A stretch of DNA of 37,124 bases from Clavulina sp. PMI_390 (lineage: Eukaryota; Basidiomycota; Agaricomycetes; Cantharellales; Hydnaceae). Each line of letters begins with the position of its first letter. Position 1 is the first letter of the stretch. A program made the position numbers and the translations under genes. The notes beneath the pieces were generated by a model. That model saw only the letters and a list, made by a program, of their open reading frames with translations. It did not search any database and was not told where the DNA came from. This document shows positions 12,003 through 22,673 of this stretch, in pieces. The stretch spans positions 1 to 37,124 of the forward strand of contig WIDE01000087.1 of NCBI GenBank assembly GCA_015039315.1. Reading direction: 5' to 3'.

Positions 12003-13090
12003 GCACAGAGCCACAAGATGTCAAGGCTCGTAAAGAGGTCGTGAAGTCTAAGCTTAAGCAAGACGTCCAAAGGATGTCTTGTCTTTTTCGTTTTGGTGGT
12101 AAAAGTTGAGAGTCCCTGCAAGCGATGAATGCGCTGGTATTGGTACCGATACCGACGACTGCATATGTATGACGAGCGTGTGCCTCCATGTGGTGTGGGT
12201 TGAACTTTTTTCGTACGACATCTCCGAGGAGCATAAATTCAGATTGCCGAACAGCCGGGATGCTTCGATCGCGAGGATGACTCATCTCGATCAAGGCCAC
12301 ACCCCAATCGTCCGAAGACACCCGAACTACTGTGTGCTTCTGTCAACAAGCTTACATCGACGCAGTTTCGTAAGTCCATACGGCGCGGCCCAGCACCAAC
12401 AAGCAGAGTTAGCGAGCCTTCGAGATCAGTCTGTCTGGGGTCCAAGCCGATAGCAACAGCCGCACCCTTCTCCTTCAAAAGAACATACGCAGAGCCATGG
12501 ATAAAGTATTTTGGGTATACATACAGAGGGCAGGCAACAGCCCAGATTTGCATTGACGCGGTAAGTATCGAAGATTATGACTACTACTGTACGGTTGAAT
12601 ACGATAAAGGCAGGCACGCAGGCAGGCAACTAGAAGGCGATAAGATAGGTGGGGTCAGTTGATTAAACGGGGAATAGGATGTGGTGATGTGGAGGGCAAA
12701 GGGCAACAGGGACAAAGAGTAGGTCGTGAACAGAATTAGGGAGCGAATGACTTCGCGCACACTAGGGTAGATGGGTGCGCCAAAAAGGCGTAGAGATTGG
12801 GTTAGGGGTGGTCGTGACGATGGGCAGGCACAAAAGGAGACACGGGACTGAGAAAGCAAACAGTCCACAACGATACGATGCGAAGGGTCCGTGAGGCAGT
12901 AAAGCAGGAGCACAATATTAGAAACAGGGTAGCCTCGTGGGCAATGTATGTTGGGGGGTTCATGAGAGACACAGTCACGAAGAAGCAAAAAGAACAGTGC
13001 AGGGCAAGAACGAAGCAGCTCGTTTATTGACAAGCAATTAAAAGGCTTTATGCAAATGAGAAACCCGAAGCACGAAAAGGAGGGTGGTTG
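12003..13090. other. Intergenic region upstream of the MFS gene
   Basis: Both neighbours are on the minus strand, so this 1.09-kb stretch should contain the 3' flank of the STE12-like gene (near 13090) and the promoter of the MFS gene (near 12003). A minus-strand frame of 149 codons at 12584-13033 is hydrophobic and pyrimidine-rich in its coding strand, but it lies where the STE12 3' untranslated region is expected and has no motif. I saw no TATA box near 12003 that I would defend. Confidence 0.4.
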
Positions 13091-15957
13091 TTATGAAGAG
13101 TAAGGAGGATACACCGGGTACGATGGCCCCGAAGGATGTCCGTAGGTTGAAGGAGAAGGAAGAGGTTGCTGGGCCGGCATTAAGACTGGGTACCCCGTCG
13201 CGATAGGAGTGACCGGCGGACGAGCGGTGGCAGGGAGCATGGCGGGGTGTGGAGGCCCGGACATGGACTCTGCGACCTGCTGGCCACCGTAGAACGAGGC
13301 TGCAAAGGCTTCTGGCCCGTTCCCACCTTCAAAAGCTTGATACGGTGAGGTCGATGGCATTGGCGGCTGGCTTCCGTTCATCGCGGGGTGTGAGCCTGAC
13401 GGGGGTCGAGAAATGGGGCTCGCACTGTTGTAGTGGAAATTCAGCGCCTGGGGGGCTTGCAGAGAAATGCCTGACGGGGTGTACGCAGGTGGCGGCGGCG
13501 GGTACTGTGTTGGGAGGGCCTCGCCATGACCTGGAAACAAGAGACCCAGGTGGGATGGCGAAGACGTCGAACGCATCTGTGCAGGGTGGTCGACCGTGGA
13601 CTTCATCACCATCTGCGCGCCGCCAACAGTTGGGGTGGCTGATCGGAAACGGCGAAGTGCTACTTCTTTCGCAACCCCGTTTCCAACCGGCGACCACCTC
13701 CGTAAAGGCTGTGGCGGCAAGTCGAAGGTTTGCCTAGTGGGAGGAGCTGATGCAACGGATGGTGCGGTGGGAGCTACCTGTCTCCGGAGATACAGATTAT
13801 ACGGATCATCAACAGTTGCGCTTGAACGAGGCGAGTGCGGTACAGGCATCCGCCCTTGCAGGGGATGTGCAGTATACCCATACGCAATCGAGTCGTCCAC
13901 CAAGCTTGTCGGGGCACTTTCGATACTCAACGTTGTCTGCGCAGGAGAGAGATGCTGCTGCGGAGTTTGAGGAAAGGTTCCAGCACTCGGGGACGAATTC
14001 GCACTGAGAATTCGGGGCTCGTGGTTGGGGGCAGTAAGATATAAATTATTTGGGGGCATACGGCTTATTTGATCGGGATTTCGGGCATGTTGGAGAGGCA
14101 TTGCAAAGTCGAAGTTGGAGACAGGAGGGTTGGTGGCGATAGAAAGTACCTCAGCACTAGCGCTACGCTTCGGCGCCGGATAGCTTGCCACTACATGCGT
14201 TGTTGAAATGCCAGATGGCCTCGTTTTCGCCGCCCAGTCCTGAGAAATAGTTGTTGAGCGGGTATCAATACTCCGAACGGCGATTCGAGGCCCAGAAGGG
14301 AGGCAGGAGTGGCGAGACGAACCTGTGCATTATGACATCTCATATGCTTCACCATCATCTCCTTCCCCACGAAGACCTGCCTACAGATGGGCACAGGACA
14401 GGTAAGCCTTGGTTCTTCTTGGGCGGCGCGCGTTGCCCAATGCGGGTCGCTAGCGCCGCCGTCTTCGCGTGCGCGTGGAACAACAACACCTACTTGCCCG
14501 CGAAGCCAACATTGTAAAAAAAATAATCACACCAACGCCAATAGGGGAGCCGAATAGTTTTCGTTAGCCATGAGAGCGTCTATAACGCCATGAAGGAATT
14601 CAATCCACACCGTATGAGCTGCTTTGCGGTCCCATTTGTTGAAGCGGCTGGCGGTTGTCAGGTGCCGTTGATGACGAAGGGTACGTTAACGACGGACCCG
14701 CGACGGGGGTATAGCGAGCTGCCGATGACGAAGGGCGTTCTGTTTCTTGATCTTCGTTGCCACGACGTCGCTTGAACGGACCAGATTCGGGATATTGTAA
14801 TTGACGGCCATCTTCAGCGGAGTCGTCAGGGCTGGAAGCAATACCGTCGCTGCTGCGCTTCACTGGGCGAGGGATAGGAAAATCTTGCTCCACCCTTGAA
14901 GTCTGATTAGAAGGTCCAGGCAATCCGGGGGCAGTAGAATTTCCGGAGCCAGGCGGCGCGTGTCCATATTGCTGGGCTACGCCGAGGTGGCGGAGCGTCC
15001 TTTCCAATGAGCCATCGCCAGAATTATCGATGCTTCCTGGGCCAATAAACTGCTCGGAAAGTGACTGTCGAGGGTCGTAGTCAAAGGGCATCCCGCTGGT
15101 CGTGACTTGACCAGTCGTAGGCTCCTGTTATAACGATAATTTTGACAAAAATCAATATTCTACTGGATCGGGGAGGATCGAGAACAGGAGAGGGGGAAAG
15201 GGTCGATGAAAACGCACCATGCCAAGCTTCTCGCGTTTGAGATCCCTGTCCAACGCGTCCAGATAGAGGCGATCGTGATCTACCTCGAACCTGGAATGGA
15301 AAAAATCGGCGGCGTCGTCTTAGCACATGCCCGAGATACGCAAGCGCGGCGTTTACGTGGAAAACCTACCAGTAGAACACTTTCTGTTTCTTCTGAGTGC
15401 GAATGCACTGATGACGGAAGAGTAGATCGAGGAACGCGGACTAGAAGACGTTTGGGACGGACAGAGACCGTGAGGGGAAGAAGATTTTGGATCAGATAAA
15501 TTTGTTGCAAGGGTACATGGAAGGGGGAAAGAAGAGGGCTCACCTTGGCGTCCTCCATGACAGAGGCTGTCCCAGGTTTGAGGTTGCGAAGGTCGCTGAA
15601 GACGCCTTCCTCAAATTTCTTTAGGTTGCGAACGGGACGACCGGTGACCTCGAAGCGAAACAGGAGGGAACGGACGATATCGGTGCCCGTGATATGAAAG
15701 ATGCCTTCCCATAGGACGCATGAGACGAAATCTCCAGCAGGGAGTGCAAAACGTGTCATTTGGGGCTCGTTGACCTTGTCCTGGGGGAGTTTGCGCATCT
15801 CATTGTGGATGATGGAGGGGGCGCTGTTCAGGAAGATCTGGAGCTCGTGGAGTTTCTGGCCGTGGGGGTGTTGCTGGGCTGCCTGAGCAGCGCTGCCCGA
15901 GGGCACGGAGGATGCATAGGAGGACTGTGCTTGCGAGGGCTCCTGGAACGAAGCCAT
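13091..15957 (-). CDS. STE12: Ste12-like homeodomain / C2H2 transcription factor
   Basis: This is a nuclear factor that, in fungi, executes MAP-kinase outputs for mating, filamentation and infection-related growth. Exons on the minus strand: 15957-15544, 15440-15370, 15290-15218, 15124-14611, 14489-14323 and 14239-13091, giving 795 residues. The Ste12 domain occupies about residues 30-190: KLHELQIFLNSAPSIIHNE, LPAGDFVSCVLWEGIFHITG, TDIVRSLLFRFEVTGRPV, CIRTQKKQKVFYWFEVDHD and LYLDALDRDLKREKLG. A C2H2 finger follows near residue 390: CPVPIC, twelve residues, then H-x3-H. The C-terminal 380 residues are Pro/Ser/Ala-rich and low-complexity, as in activation regions. The first two introns interrupt the DNA-binding domain and the joins restore it exactly. 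The exon 4/5 junction (donor 14610, acceptor ending 14490) is the least certain. The start is the only ATG that precedes the domain. The promoter is shared with the divergent SR gene. Confidence 0.92.
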
Positions 15958-16335
15958 CTAGAGTGCAGAAGAGGCCAGCAACGGGGGCTGATGTGGCCTA
16001 TATGCCACTGGGTTGGCCTGTGGGGGGGAGGGGGAGCAAAGAAGATTGGAGGAGAGATTCGCCGTTTGTGGGAGCAGGAAATACAGAGGGGGAAGCGGTG
16101 GAAGAAGGAAGGAAGAATAGTACAGACGCACACGCGCCAAATGAGAGGGGGGGTGGTGGTGGAGGGAGGACGAGGCCGTTGTTTTGTCGACCTCGCGGCA
16201 AGGTCTGGTCGTCTAGGGAAAGTGCTCAAAGGTGCACGGAGACTTCCGACGCAATATTCCCACACTCACAACAACACCCAGGAAAAGAAGCCACACACAC
16301 ACACAACACAGTGACAACAGACTCAACAGTGAATA
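15958..16335. promoter_or_regulatory. Divergent promoter between STE12-like and SR genes
   Basis: Only 378 bp separate the two start codons, which point away from each other, so both promoters and 5' leaders must lie here. The region contains a purine-rich tract on the plus strand (about 16020-16180, i.e. CT-rich leader for the minus-strand gene) and a short (CA)n run at 16292-16304 shortly before the SR start. No clear TATA box is visible. Shared regulation is inferred from geometry only. Confidence 0.6.
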
Positions 16336-17543
16336 ATGTCAGGGCGACGCATTCTGTATGTGCAGGGCTTCCACCCCTCTACCAAGGCAAAAGATCTCGC
16401 ATATGAATTTGAAAAGTGCGTCCTTGCGATAGTGACTCGCTCTGTGCGGGCCGATCTCATCCTTCGTATCCACGTTGCTCTTCATTCCTGCACAGGTTCG
16501 GAAAGCTTGTCCGCTGCGACGTCCCTGCTCGTCGTGACGGGCAGCGTGCTTCGTAAGTCTGCTCTCATCTGATTTATGTTGCCAAAATATTACAGTTCGC
16601 CGAGGGACCTTCTGGACCTGCGCGGAGAGCACTACAAGTCACTCAACCCCCCTCGATCTGCGGCGGCCGTTGTCTTTGCACTGTGTCTGAATCTGTTCAT
16701 TTCGAATCATCTCTCGCTCAACATCTTTATACGTTGCTCTCGCCTTGTTTCCTCGGCTACAGCTATGCCTTCATCGAATTTAAACGCTCCGAAGATGCTG
16801 AAGATGCTTGGAAAGCAATGTTCGTCCTCCTTCTCTGTGAGGATTCCTGTCCATACCTTTGAGGCCAACCCCTTGGACCCCTTTTCAGGCATGATAAACT
16901 TATAGAAGGTTACAAAATTTCGGTCGAGGTAAGATGCAGTCTACAGCTCGAGTCTATACACCTTACTGACATATTTGGTATCCCCCAGTGGGCCAAGAAT
17001 CCTCCGTCAAGTTCATGGCGCCTCAACGAAAACTCAGACCCTTCTCGCGGCCCGTCTTCGCGCTCTGGTAGCCCGCCACCACCGCCACCACGCGAACGTG
17101 ATCGAGACCGTCTTCGCTCGCCTCCTCGCGATTACCGACGCGACGACTACGATCGACTTCGTGATGACGACCGCGACCGTGACTATGACCGCAGGCGAGA
17201 CTACGACCGTGCCCGAGACTACGCTCGCGAACGAGATTACGACCGTGGGCGCGATGACCGACGCGATCGAGGGCGTGACTACGATTATTTGCCAGTTGAC
17301 CGCCAATACCGCCGTCGTTCTCGCTCTCCCCGCGATAGCGCTCCTCCAGGCGTATATGAACGCGATCGGCACCGAGATGACCGCGACTACTCGTATGGCT
17401 CACCTCCCCGCCGCGAGTACGACCGCGACGACCGCGACCGTCGTCCACGAAGGGACCTCAGCCCCCGCCCCCGCACGCCTCCCCGTGATTACCGTCGCCC
17501 CGAGCGATCCCGAGGCCCTACTCCTCCCTCTGACTATCGCTAA
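16336..17543 (+). CDS. SR-family pre-mRNA splicing factor (RRM + RS domain)
   Basis: This is an RNA-binding splicing regulator with one N-terminal RRM and a long Arg-rich tail, similar in layout to fission-yeast Srp proteins and animal SRSF proteins. Exons: 16336-16415, 16496-16552, 16763-16819, 16889-16928 and 16989-17543, giving 262 residues. RRM signatures: ILYVQGF (RNP2), KFGKLVRCDVPARRDG, SYAFIEFKRSEDAEDAW (RNP1 region) and LIEGYKISVEWA. From about residue 100 the protein is a run of RD, RDY, RS and RSRSPR elements with SPPP spacers, expected to be phosphorylated by SRPK/Clk-type kinases and to drive nuclear speckle localisation. The GA/CG-rich tail is repetitive in DNA and leaves long meaningless frames in the other reading frames. 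Intron 2 (16553-16762, 210 nt) is unusually long and may be composite. Confidence 0.88.
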
Positions 17544-19602
17544 AAAAATACCCTCTCGATTTCGTCTATTGTTCATCATCATCTTGCACGGCTCATGCGG
17601 TGGGCCCCTTCTTGCAGTCATATTCTCGTCTTCACACGCGTATACACCCCTCACCACTATTTCCATCGGTTACCGAGATGCCGTACGTCCTGCCTGGCAA
17701 TCTACGAAGCCCTACCAATAATATCTTGTTTCATCAACCCGATCCTTCGCTCACTCGAGTGTCTCGGCGAACATCAATACTATCGCCGGGTGTGTTCCTG
17801 ACTCCTACGGCCAAGTTACCTCATCTCCGATCTAGCCCTTAACCCCGGTACTCGTCGGTCCTCATAAGCGCTACGGCCTGCTAATTCTGGAGGGGAGGGA
17901 TTTTTTTTTCTCATATTCATCGACTGTTTTGCTGAGTGGGCGTCTAAACACTCAATTAAAACCCATATGAACTCTCAAGACCTCGGACTCCCAAGCTCTC
18001 CACCGTGCCCAGGCGAAATGATTAACCAGGCGCTGATGGGATAGGCGTATTTCCTCGTGAGGAGTTAGTAGGGACAATTGACAGGATCATTTCCATGACT
18101 TTTTGTCAATCCTAATCGCGGGCGTTGATATGGGCGTGGAGAGTTAAGATTAGCCCTGTGTGTACCATTCCAGCGCGCAACATTACCGGAAGAACAGAAA
18201 AGAAAAAGCTCCTGAGTGGCAGTAATATTAGCGAACTTCTTGACTTCCCTATACAGCGCCCAATCTGGCCAGCACAGGATCGCCTCAGACGATCGATGGA
18301 TAATCAAGGATGAACTCGGCACACAGCCCTCGCTGAAACTAGGAATACTGACCCGACTGGTTCCTTTGGGGCTTCTGATGTCCCGGGAGGTTTCGTGTCG
18401 CACTATTGGATATTGCTGAAGCTCTTGGCTCTTGGAACCCCCCCTTCTCTCGCTCCAAGTCTGCGGCGTTCCCACCTACAACTGGTTGACCGTTTGCACA
18501 GCTCTGGAACTCTAGACTGTCCAACATCTAGCTAGCTTTTGCGTGGCCCGGTGGCCAGGGATGTGGAGCAAGTGGTGAGCTAATCGTCAGAATAGCGTAA
18601 TGCAATCTCGAGTTGGCGGATGTCGTCAAGCCAACTCGTCACGCCACGCGCGCGCTGTCAACTAACTGCGCTGCAGCTTCCTGTCATCTCCTTGCGTGGC
18701 GCTGCAGCAACGCCGAGACGGCGTGGGGACCCTAAATCGTGGCGCACAAGGACGGCAATCTTCCCTTAGCGACGTAAGCTAATGACGCACGGGTAGGATA
18801 TACGAACAACGACAGGCTTGTCATCTCTCCAGCTTCCCTTTTGTGTGTGCGTGCGCCGAAATCAGATCATCATTCAGATCAGCAAAGCTACCGCGCCGGG
18901 CCCTTGTCTGCGTGTGTGTCCTTATAAATCCTGAGCTACTGTGACGATCCACTCATTATTATTGACAGGTAATATGGAGTGAGTGAGTACTGGGGAGGAC
19001 GATCTGCGGCCTACCCCCTAAACTACGAGAAAATCGTGGGAGCCCATCAGCGTCGCCCCCGCGAAGGATTGCGTTCGCATTGTCGGCTGGCCGACGGGCT
19101 TCGATCAATAAAATTGGAGAGGCGGGGATGTGTACAAAAGAGGCTGTCTCGACCGTTTCATTACCCAATGCCCCGTTGGAACTGTGCGCGAGCTCCGCTG
19201 ATCTTATATATGAGGATCTGGGAACGGTCCATCTCAATAAAATATTATCGAGTCCAAAAAAGTCCCAAACAGATTTTAAAATGGAGAGAGAATACTGGGA
19301 TGGTTCCACTAGTAATATAAAATAATAATGAGTATATAATTCGTGTCGGCGGTTTGGCTGACGAGCTGCGCCGATGCTGACAGGGCTGCTTGAATGTCCC
19401 TCACCCCTGGGAGGGAGGTGATGCACTCCAGGAAACTGGATGACGCATGGAATATTCGACGTACGTTAGAGCACAACGTTTTTCTGCTAGCTAGAGCCAA
19501 TGAGAATATGAGCTTCCCCAAGGAGGCTAGTCTTCCTACCTAAAGCCACACACACTAGCGGGGTCATCTAAACATGTGTCAACATCGGTTTCGGCTCCGT
19601 AT
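17544..19602. other. 2-kb intergenic region, nothing recognised
   Basis: This stretch lies between the SR gene stop and the RING-CH gene start, both on the plus strand. The first few hundred bases should be the SR 3' untranslated region and the last few hundred the promoter of the RING-CH gene. The 136- and 155-codon minus-strand frames at 18065-18475 and 18959-19426 carry no motif. A GC-rich patch near 18600-18730 contains scattered short inverted words (for example around GCGCTGCAGC), but no stem long enough to report as a structure. Confidence 0.4.
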
Positions 19603-21565
19603 ATGACGCCTCCTACTTCTGATGCAACTCCGAGTCGATGGACCAAGAGCCGTCCACCAACAGTGAATGATCTCAAGGTGAGCGAATCCTAGGTGCACCT
19701 TAAACCTCCTCTGCTGGCATCCTGACTTTCTGCGTCATTACGTTTCCCCTTTTAGTCAAAGCGCTGCTGGTGAGCTGGAGCCTCATTGCAAGCGAGTTTC
19801 ACTTCGTGTGAACTGACGATGAAACATAGGATCTGTTTGGGTGAATCAGATGCACCAGAGTTGGCGGAAGGCGAGGTTCCTCGCTTTACAAGAGATCGAT
19901 GGGTTCACGCCTGCAAGTGCTCGCTGGTATCACATGAGTCTGTGAGTACATCACATATCGAATCTCTCCTGGTGACTGACGTTGAACATCTATGCATGCT
20001 GTTACTTTAAGTGCTTACTCACCTGGATCGAGAGCTCGGAAGACAACGTGTCAACTGCTACGAGATCACCTCAGTGTCCACAATGTGCCACACGCTACAC
20101 CTTGAAGACCCATAAGAGCCACGTATTACGACTGCTCAATAGAGGGTACGGAAGTGTTACCACCATATACACTATCGCCGGAGTAGGTCGTAAGTTTGCT
20201 TTCGCCTGCACATGAGTCATTCGGGTCCAGGTACCAATCCTATATGCTCTTCAGTCTTGGCAGGGAACTGTATAGTAGGGATGGCCACGTATGGTGGTGT
20301 CGTTCTACGCCTAATGCTCGGCGAAGAAAACTTCTATCTGTTCTATGGTGATTCTGTCAAGGCCTGGTCGCACCATATCCTTACTTTCTCGCTGGTCCCC
20401 CTGAGCCTTGTCCTTGGGGAAACCCGACTCTTTACCCTTTTGATGCCTGTAAGCTCCTTCTCCTTGGGCGTGCTCTCTCTAGAGCTCTACTTGTGCTAAG
20501 GATTCTTTGTAGCTCTCCCTCCCCTTCATGGTCATACCTTCCAGCGCTGTTGGATTGGGCTTGGACACACACATCGAACCTCAACATTTCAAGTTCCCTC
20601 CTTCTCTACCAGGCACGCTCTTTTTCTGGACACTAGCTCGTCCGATTTATGAAATAAGTCAGTAAATGATGATTTGATGAAATGGAGTCCCTACTCACCT
20701 CAAGTCTGTTCGCTAGTATTTTCTCGAATATGCAAACGCCTGACTGGGAAATCCGACGTGAATGGAACATTTGCTTCACTACGAAGAGACTTAGAGATCC
20801 TTCGCATGCAGCGTGATGATCTGGTGGAACAACAAGCCGAGGAAGAGGAGCGAGTGGGTAATGCTGCTGAGGTTGCAGCACCAGCGGAAGGTGGTGCCAT
20901 ACCCCCAAACCACGCGAATGACGATGCTGCAGTACTTCAAGCAGCAGCCCCTGGTGCGGAAGCAGCGCCCCCCAATCCACCTGCGAACGCGAATCTCAAC
21001 CGAAACGCGAATGCAAATCCTAACAACCAGCTTGCTAATCCCCGCCGAGTCCTCACGATGACATTTGGGATCGTAGCAAGCAATCTTCTATCATCCCTCC
21101 TCACACCCTTTGCTGGCGTCCTTGTCGGCAACACACTCCATCGGTGGGCGCTCTCGGACGCTGTAGGGTCAGGGGTTATGCGCCAAGTACTAGGGGTGAG
21201 CTCGCCCGGGAGATTTGGATTCGGTTCAATTCCGCGCTACGCTTATGGATATGGAGGCGGGAAAGGTGCGCTGATGCCCCTTGGACTGCGATTTGGTGAA
21301 GAGCTGGACCCTGTGTGGTACGTGACTCTGACAAACGAACGTGAAGGTGTCACTCACCACTTACTGATTTATGACCTGTTTTGCTTGCATCTTCGACCCC
21401 AACCTCAGGTGGCGAACTTCCGTCGGTGTCGCCGTTTATAGAGTTTGCTCTGATGGTATTGCACTGCTCCATCTGTGGCTCGCCACGCGCGAGCGCAAGC
21501 GCCGCTCGATCATGGATCGAAGCTTTGCAGGCATTGATCCAGCTTCGCTTGACCTGAAGGACTGA
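19603..21565 (+). CDS. Membrane RING-CH (MARCH-type) E3 ubiquitin ligase
   Basis: The N-terminal RINGv finger has a complete C4HC3 ligand set: C29-x2-C32, C58-x-C60, H65-x2-C68 and C89-x2-C92, with the typical KRCWICLGE, SCLLTWIE and CPQCATRY surroundings. Exons: 19603-19677, 19756-19769, 19830-19941, 20012-20189, 20255-20448, 20513-20657, 20717-21317 and 21409-21565, giving 491 residues. Several hydrophobic segments follow: around IYTIAGVGLLAGNCIVGMA, ILTFSLVPLSLVLGE/LFTLLMPLSLPFMVIPSS, and MTFGIVASNLLSSLLTPFAG. An Ala/Pro/Asn-rich loop (about residues 260-340) lies before the last pair. MARCH-type ligases ubiquitinate membrane proteins on organelle or endosomal membranes; which organelle is not visible here. 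The start is the ATG opening MTPPTSDATPSRW, 28 residues before the first ligand. The 14-nt second exon encodes the first zinc cysteine. Confidence 0.88.
19756..19769 (+). other. 14-nt coding micro-exon in the RING-CH gene
   Basis: The bases TCAAAGCGCTGCTG (codons S-K-R-C plus two bases of W) sit between CCTTTTAG and GTGAGC. They supply the first zinc-ligand cysteine (C29) and part of W30 of the RINGv finger. The flanking introns are 19678-19755 (78 nt) and 19770-19829 (60 nt). Skipping it would break both the finger and the frame. Confidence 0.78.
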
Positions 21566-22523
21566 ATGCACTTCGCCTGTTTGACCCCCATACCGCTACG
21601 TTACGTTCTTGCTAGTACTCTGCTGACCGTGTCAGCGGCTCATCTTTTGTTACCACGCATCCCTAATCCCGTTATTCATTACTCACCCCCGTTCGTGATC
21701 ACGCGAATCTTTGTCTGCCAGCTCTACAGGACTTCTCGTGTGTCTTTACTGTCTCGAAGGCCACCTCCAGGGTCGCCAGACTAACCAGACTAGACGAGAC
21801 GCAGATCCTTCTCCGCACCAGTCGGAGGCCCAGACCAAGTCCCCGGTGATCGCAGCCCGAAATCTGATGAGATGATCCAACAATAAGCTCATTTACTTGA
21901 CAAGTCTACCCAAGTCTCACTACTCCTGTCCATCAATAGAGAGTTATCCGCATTACTCACACGACTGCACATGAAGTTTCAATCACGATCTCTGAGACTC
22001 TCCCGGGCCAGGTGTCGCGCGTCCGAGGGTCTAGCCTCTTCACTCGAAGTTCCTGACATGTCCCAGAAACAGGTTTACTTGTCGGTCATGTTCGACCGAG
22101 TTGCCGCATGGGACCTGCGACTAGGCCTGCATCTGTGGCTCAGATTCTCGAAAGCTAAGCCACCAATAGTACTCGGTATTTGCATTGCTCTGGGAGTATG
22201 AAACTGCACTGAAGACGTCAGGCATTCTATATCCGTGTCTCAGAAGTCCGATATCCTCAATGAGCATTGTCTGAGCTGAACGTCGGACTTGAACCCCATT
22301 GCAAGTTATAAGACATCCCTCACATTTATCGTGTACTCCAACTGGTCTGAGGGTCTTGATAAGCTTGTTCGGCGCCGTCGTTGCGGATTAGATACCCGCC
22401 TTGTCTAGGAAGCTCAACGACAGACATAAGATAGCATGCAAGGAAGGCCGCGTCCCCCTCAAACACCCCAGCCAAACTTTCTCTCCTGTTTCTGAAATCA
22501 CTATTAGCCAAAGCTTCCGTACA
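21566..22523. other. Intergenic region upstream of the pheromone-like gene
   Basis: This holds the 3' flank of the RING-CH gene and the presumed promoter of the putative pheromone precursor. A 72-codon frame begins immediately after the RING-CH stop but has no support. A TATAAGA string at 22307-22313 lies about 215 bp before the pheromone ATG and could be a weak TATA element. No ACAAAGGG-type pheromone response element and no perfect TGAAACA Ste12 site was seen within this stretch. Confidence 0.4.
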
Positions 22524-22673
22524 ATGGACTCTGTCTTCACCTTTACCTTTGGTCTCATCGAGCTCAGCATCCAACAGCCTGCGCTCATCGAGCAAAATGT
22601 CCCAGTTGAGGACGTCGAATCTCCTGCTGACGAAGATACACCAAGCAACAATACTAGTTGCATCGTGATGTAG
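22524..22673 (+). CDS. Putative lipopeptide mating pheromone precursor
   Basis: This short intronless gene encodes 49 residues, starting MDSVFTFTFG and ending NNTSCIVM, a C-terminal CaaX box (Cys-aliphatic-aliphatic-Met) expected to be farnesylated, trimmed and carboxymethylated. Basidiomycete mating pheromones are made as precursors of this size. They often begin MD-(S/A)-F/T and carry an acidic or mixed-charge cleavage pair 8-15 residues before the CaaX cysteine; here the candidate is the ED of ADEDTPSN, which would leave TPSNNTSC as a short mature peptide. The ATG has a strong context (A at -3, G at +4) and is the first in its frame. The secreted lipopeptide would act on STE3-type receptors of compatible mates. 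The main alternative is a chance short frame or another small prenylated peptide. No receptor gene was recognised nearby. Confidence 0.7.
   Translation: MDSVFTFTFGLIELSIQQPALIEQNVPVEDVESPADEDTPSNNTSCIVM

Noticed and set aside
12584..13033. 149-codon minus-strand frame after the STE12-like stop
   Set aside because: Pyrimidine-rich with a Leu/Ser/Pro bias and no motif; most simply the 3' flank of the STE12-like gene.
16975..17721. 248-codon Thr/Ala-rich plus-strand frame
   Set aside because: An out-of-frame reading of the repetitive RD/RS codons of the SR protein; the RRM splices into the other frame.
19819..19825. TGAAACA, a Ste12-type response element
   Set aside because: It lies inside intron 2 of the RING-CH gene, 2.7 kb from the pheromone-like gene. 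A single 7-mer is expected by chance in 37 kb and no second copy was close.
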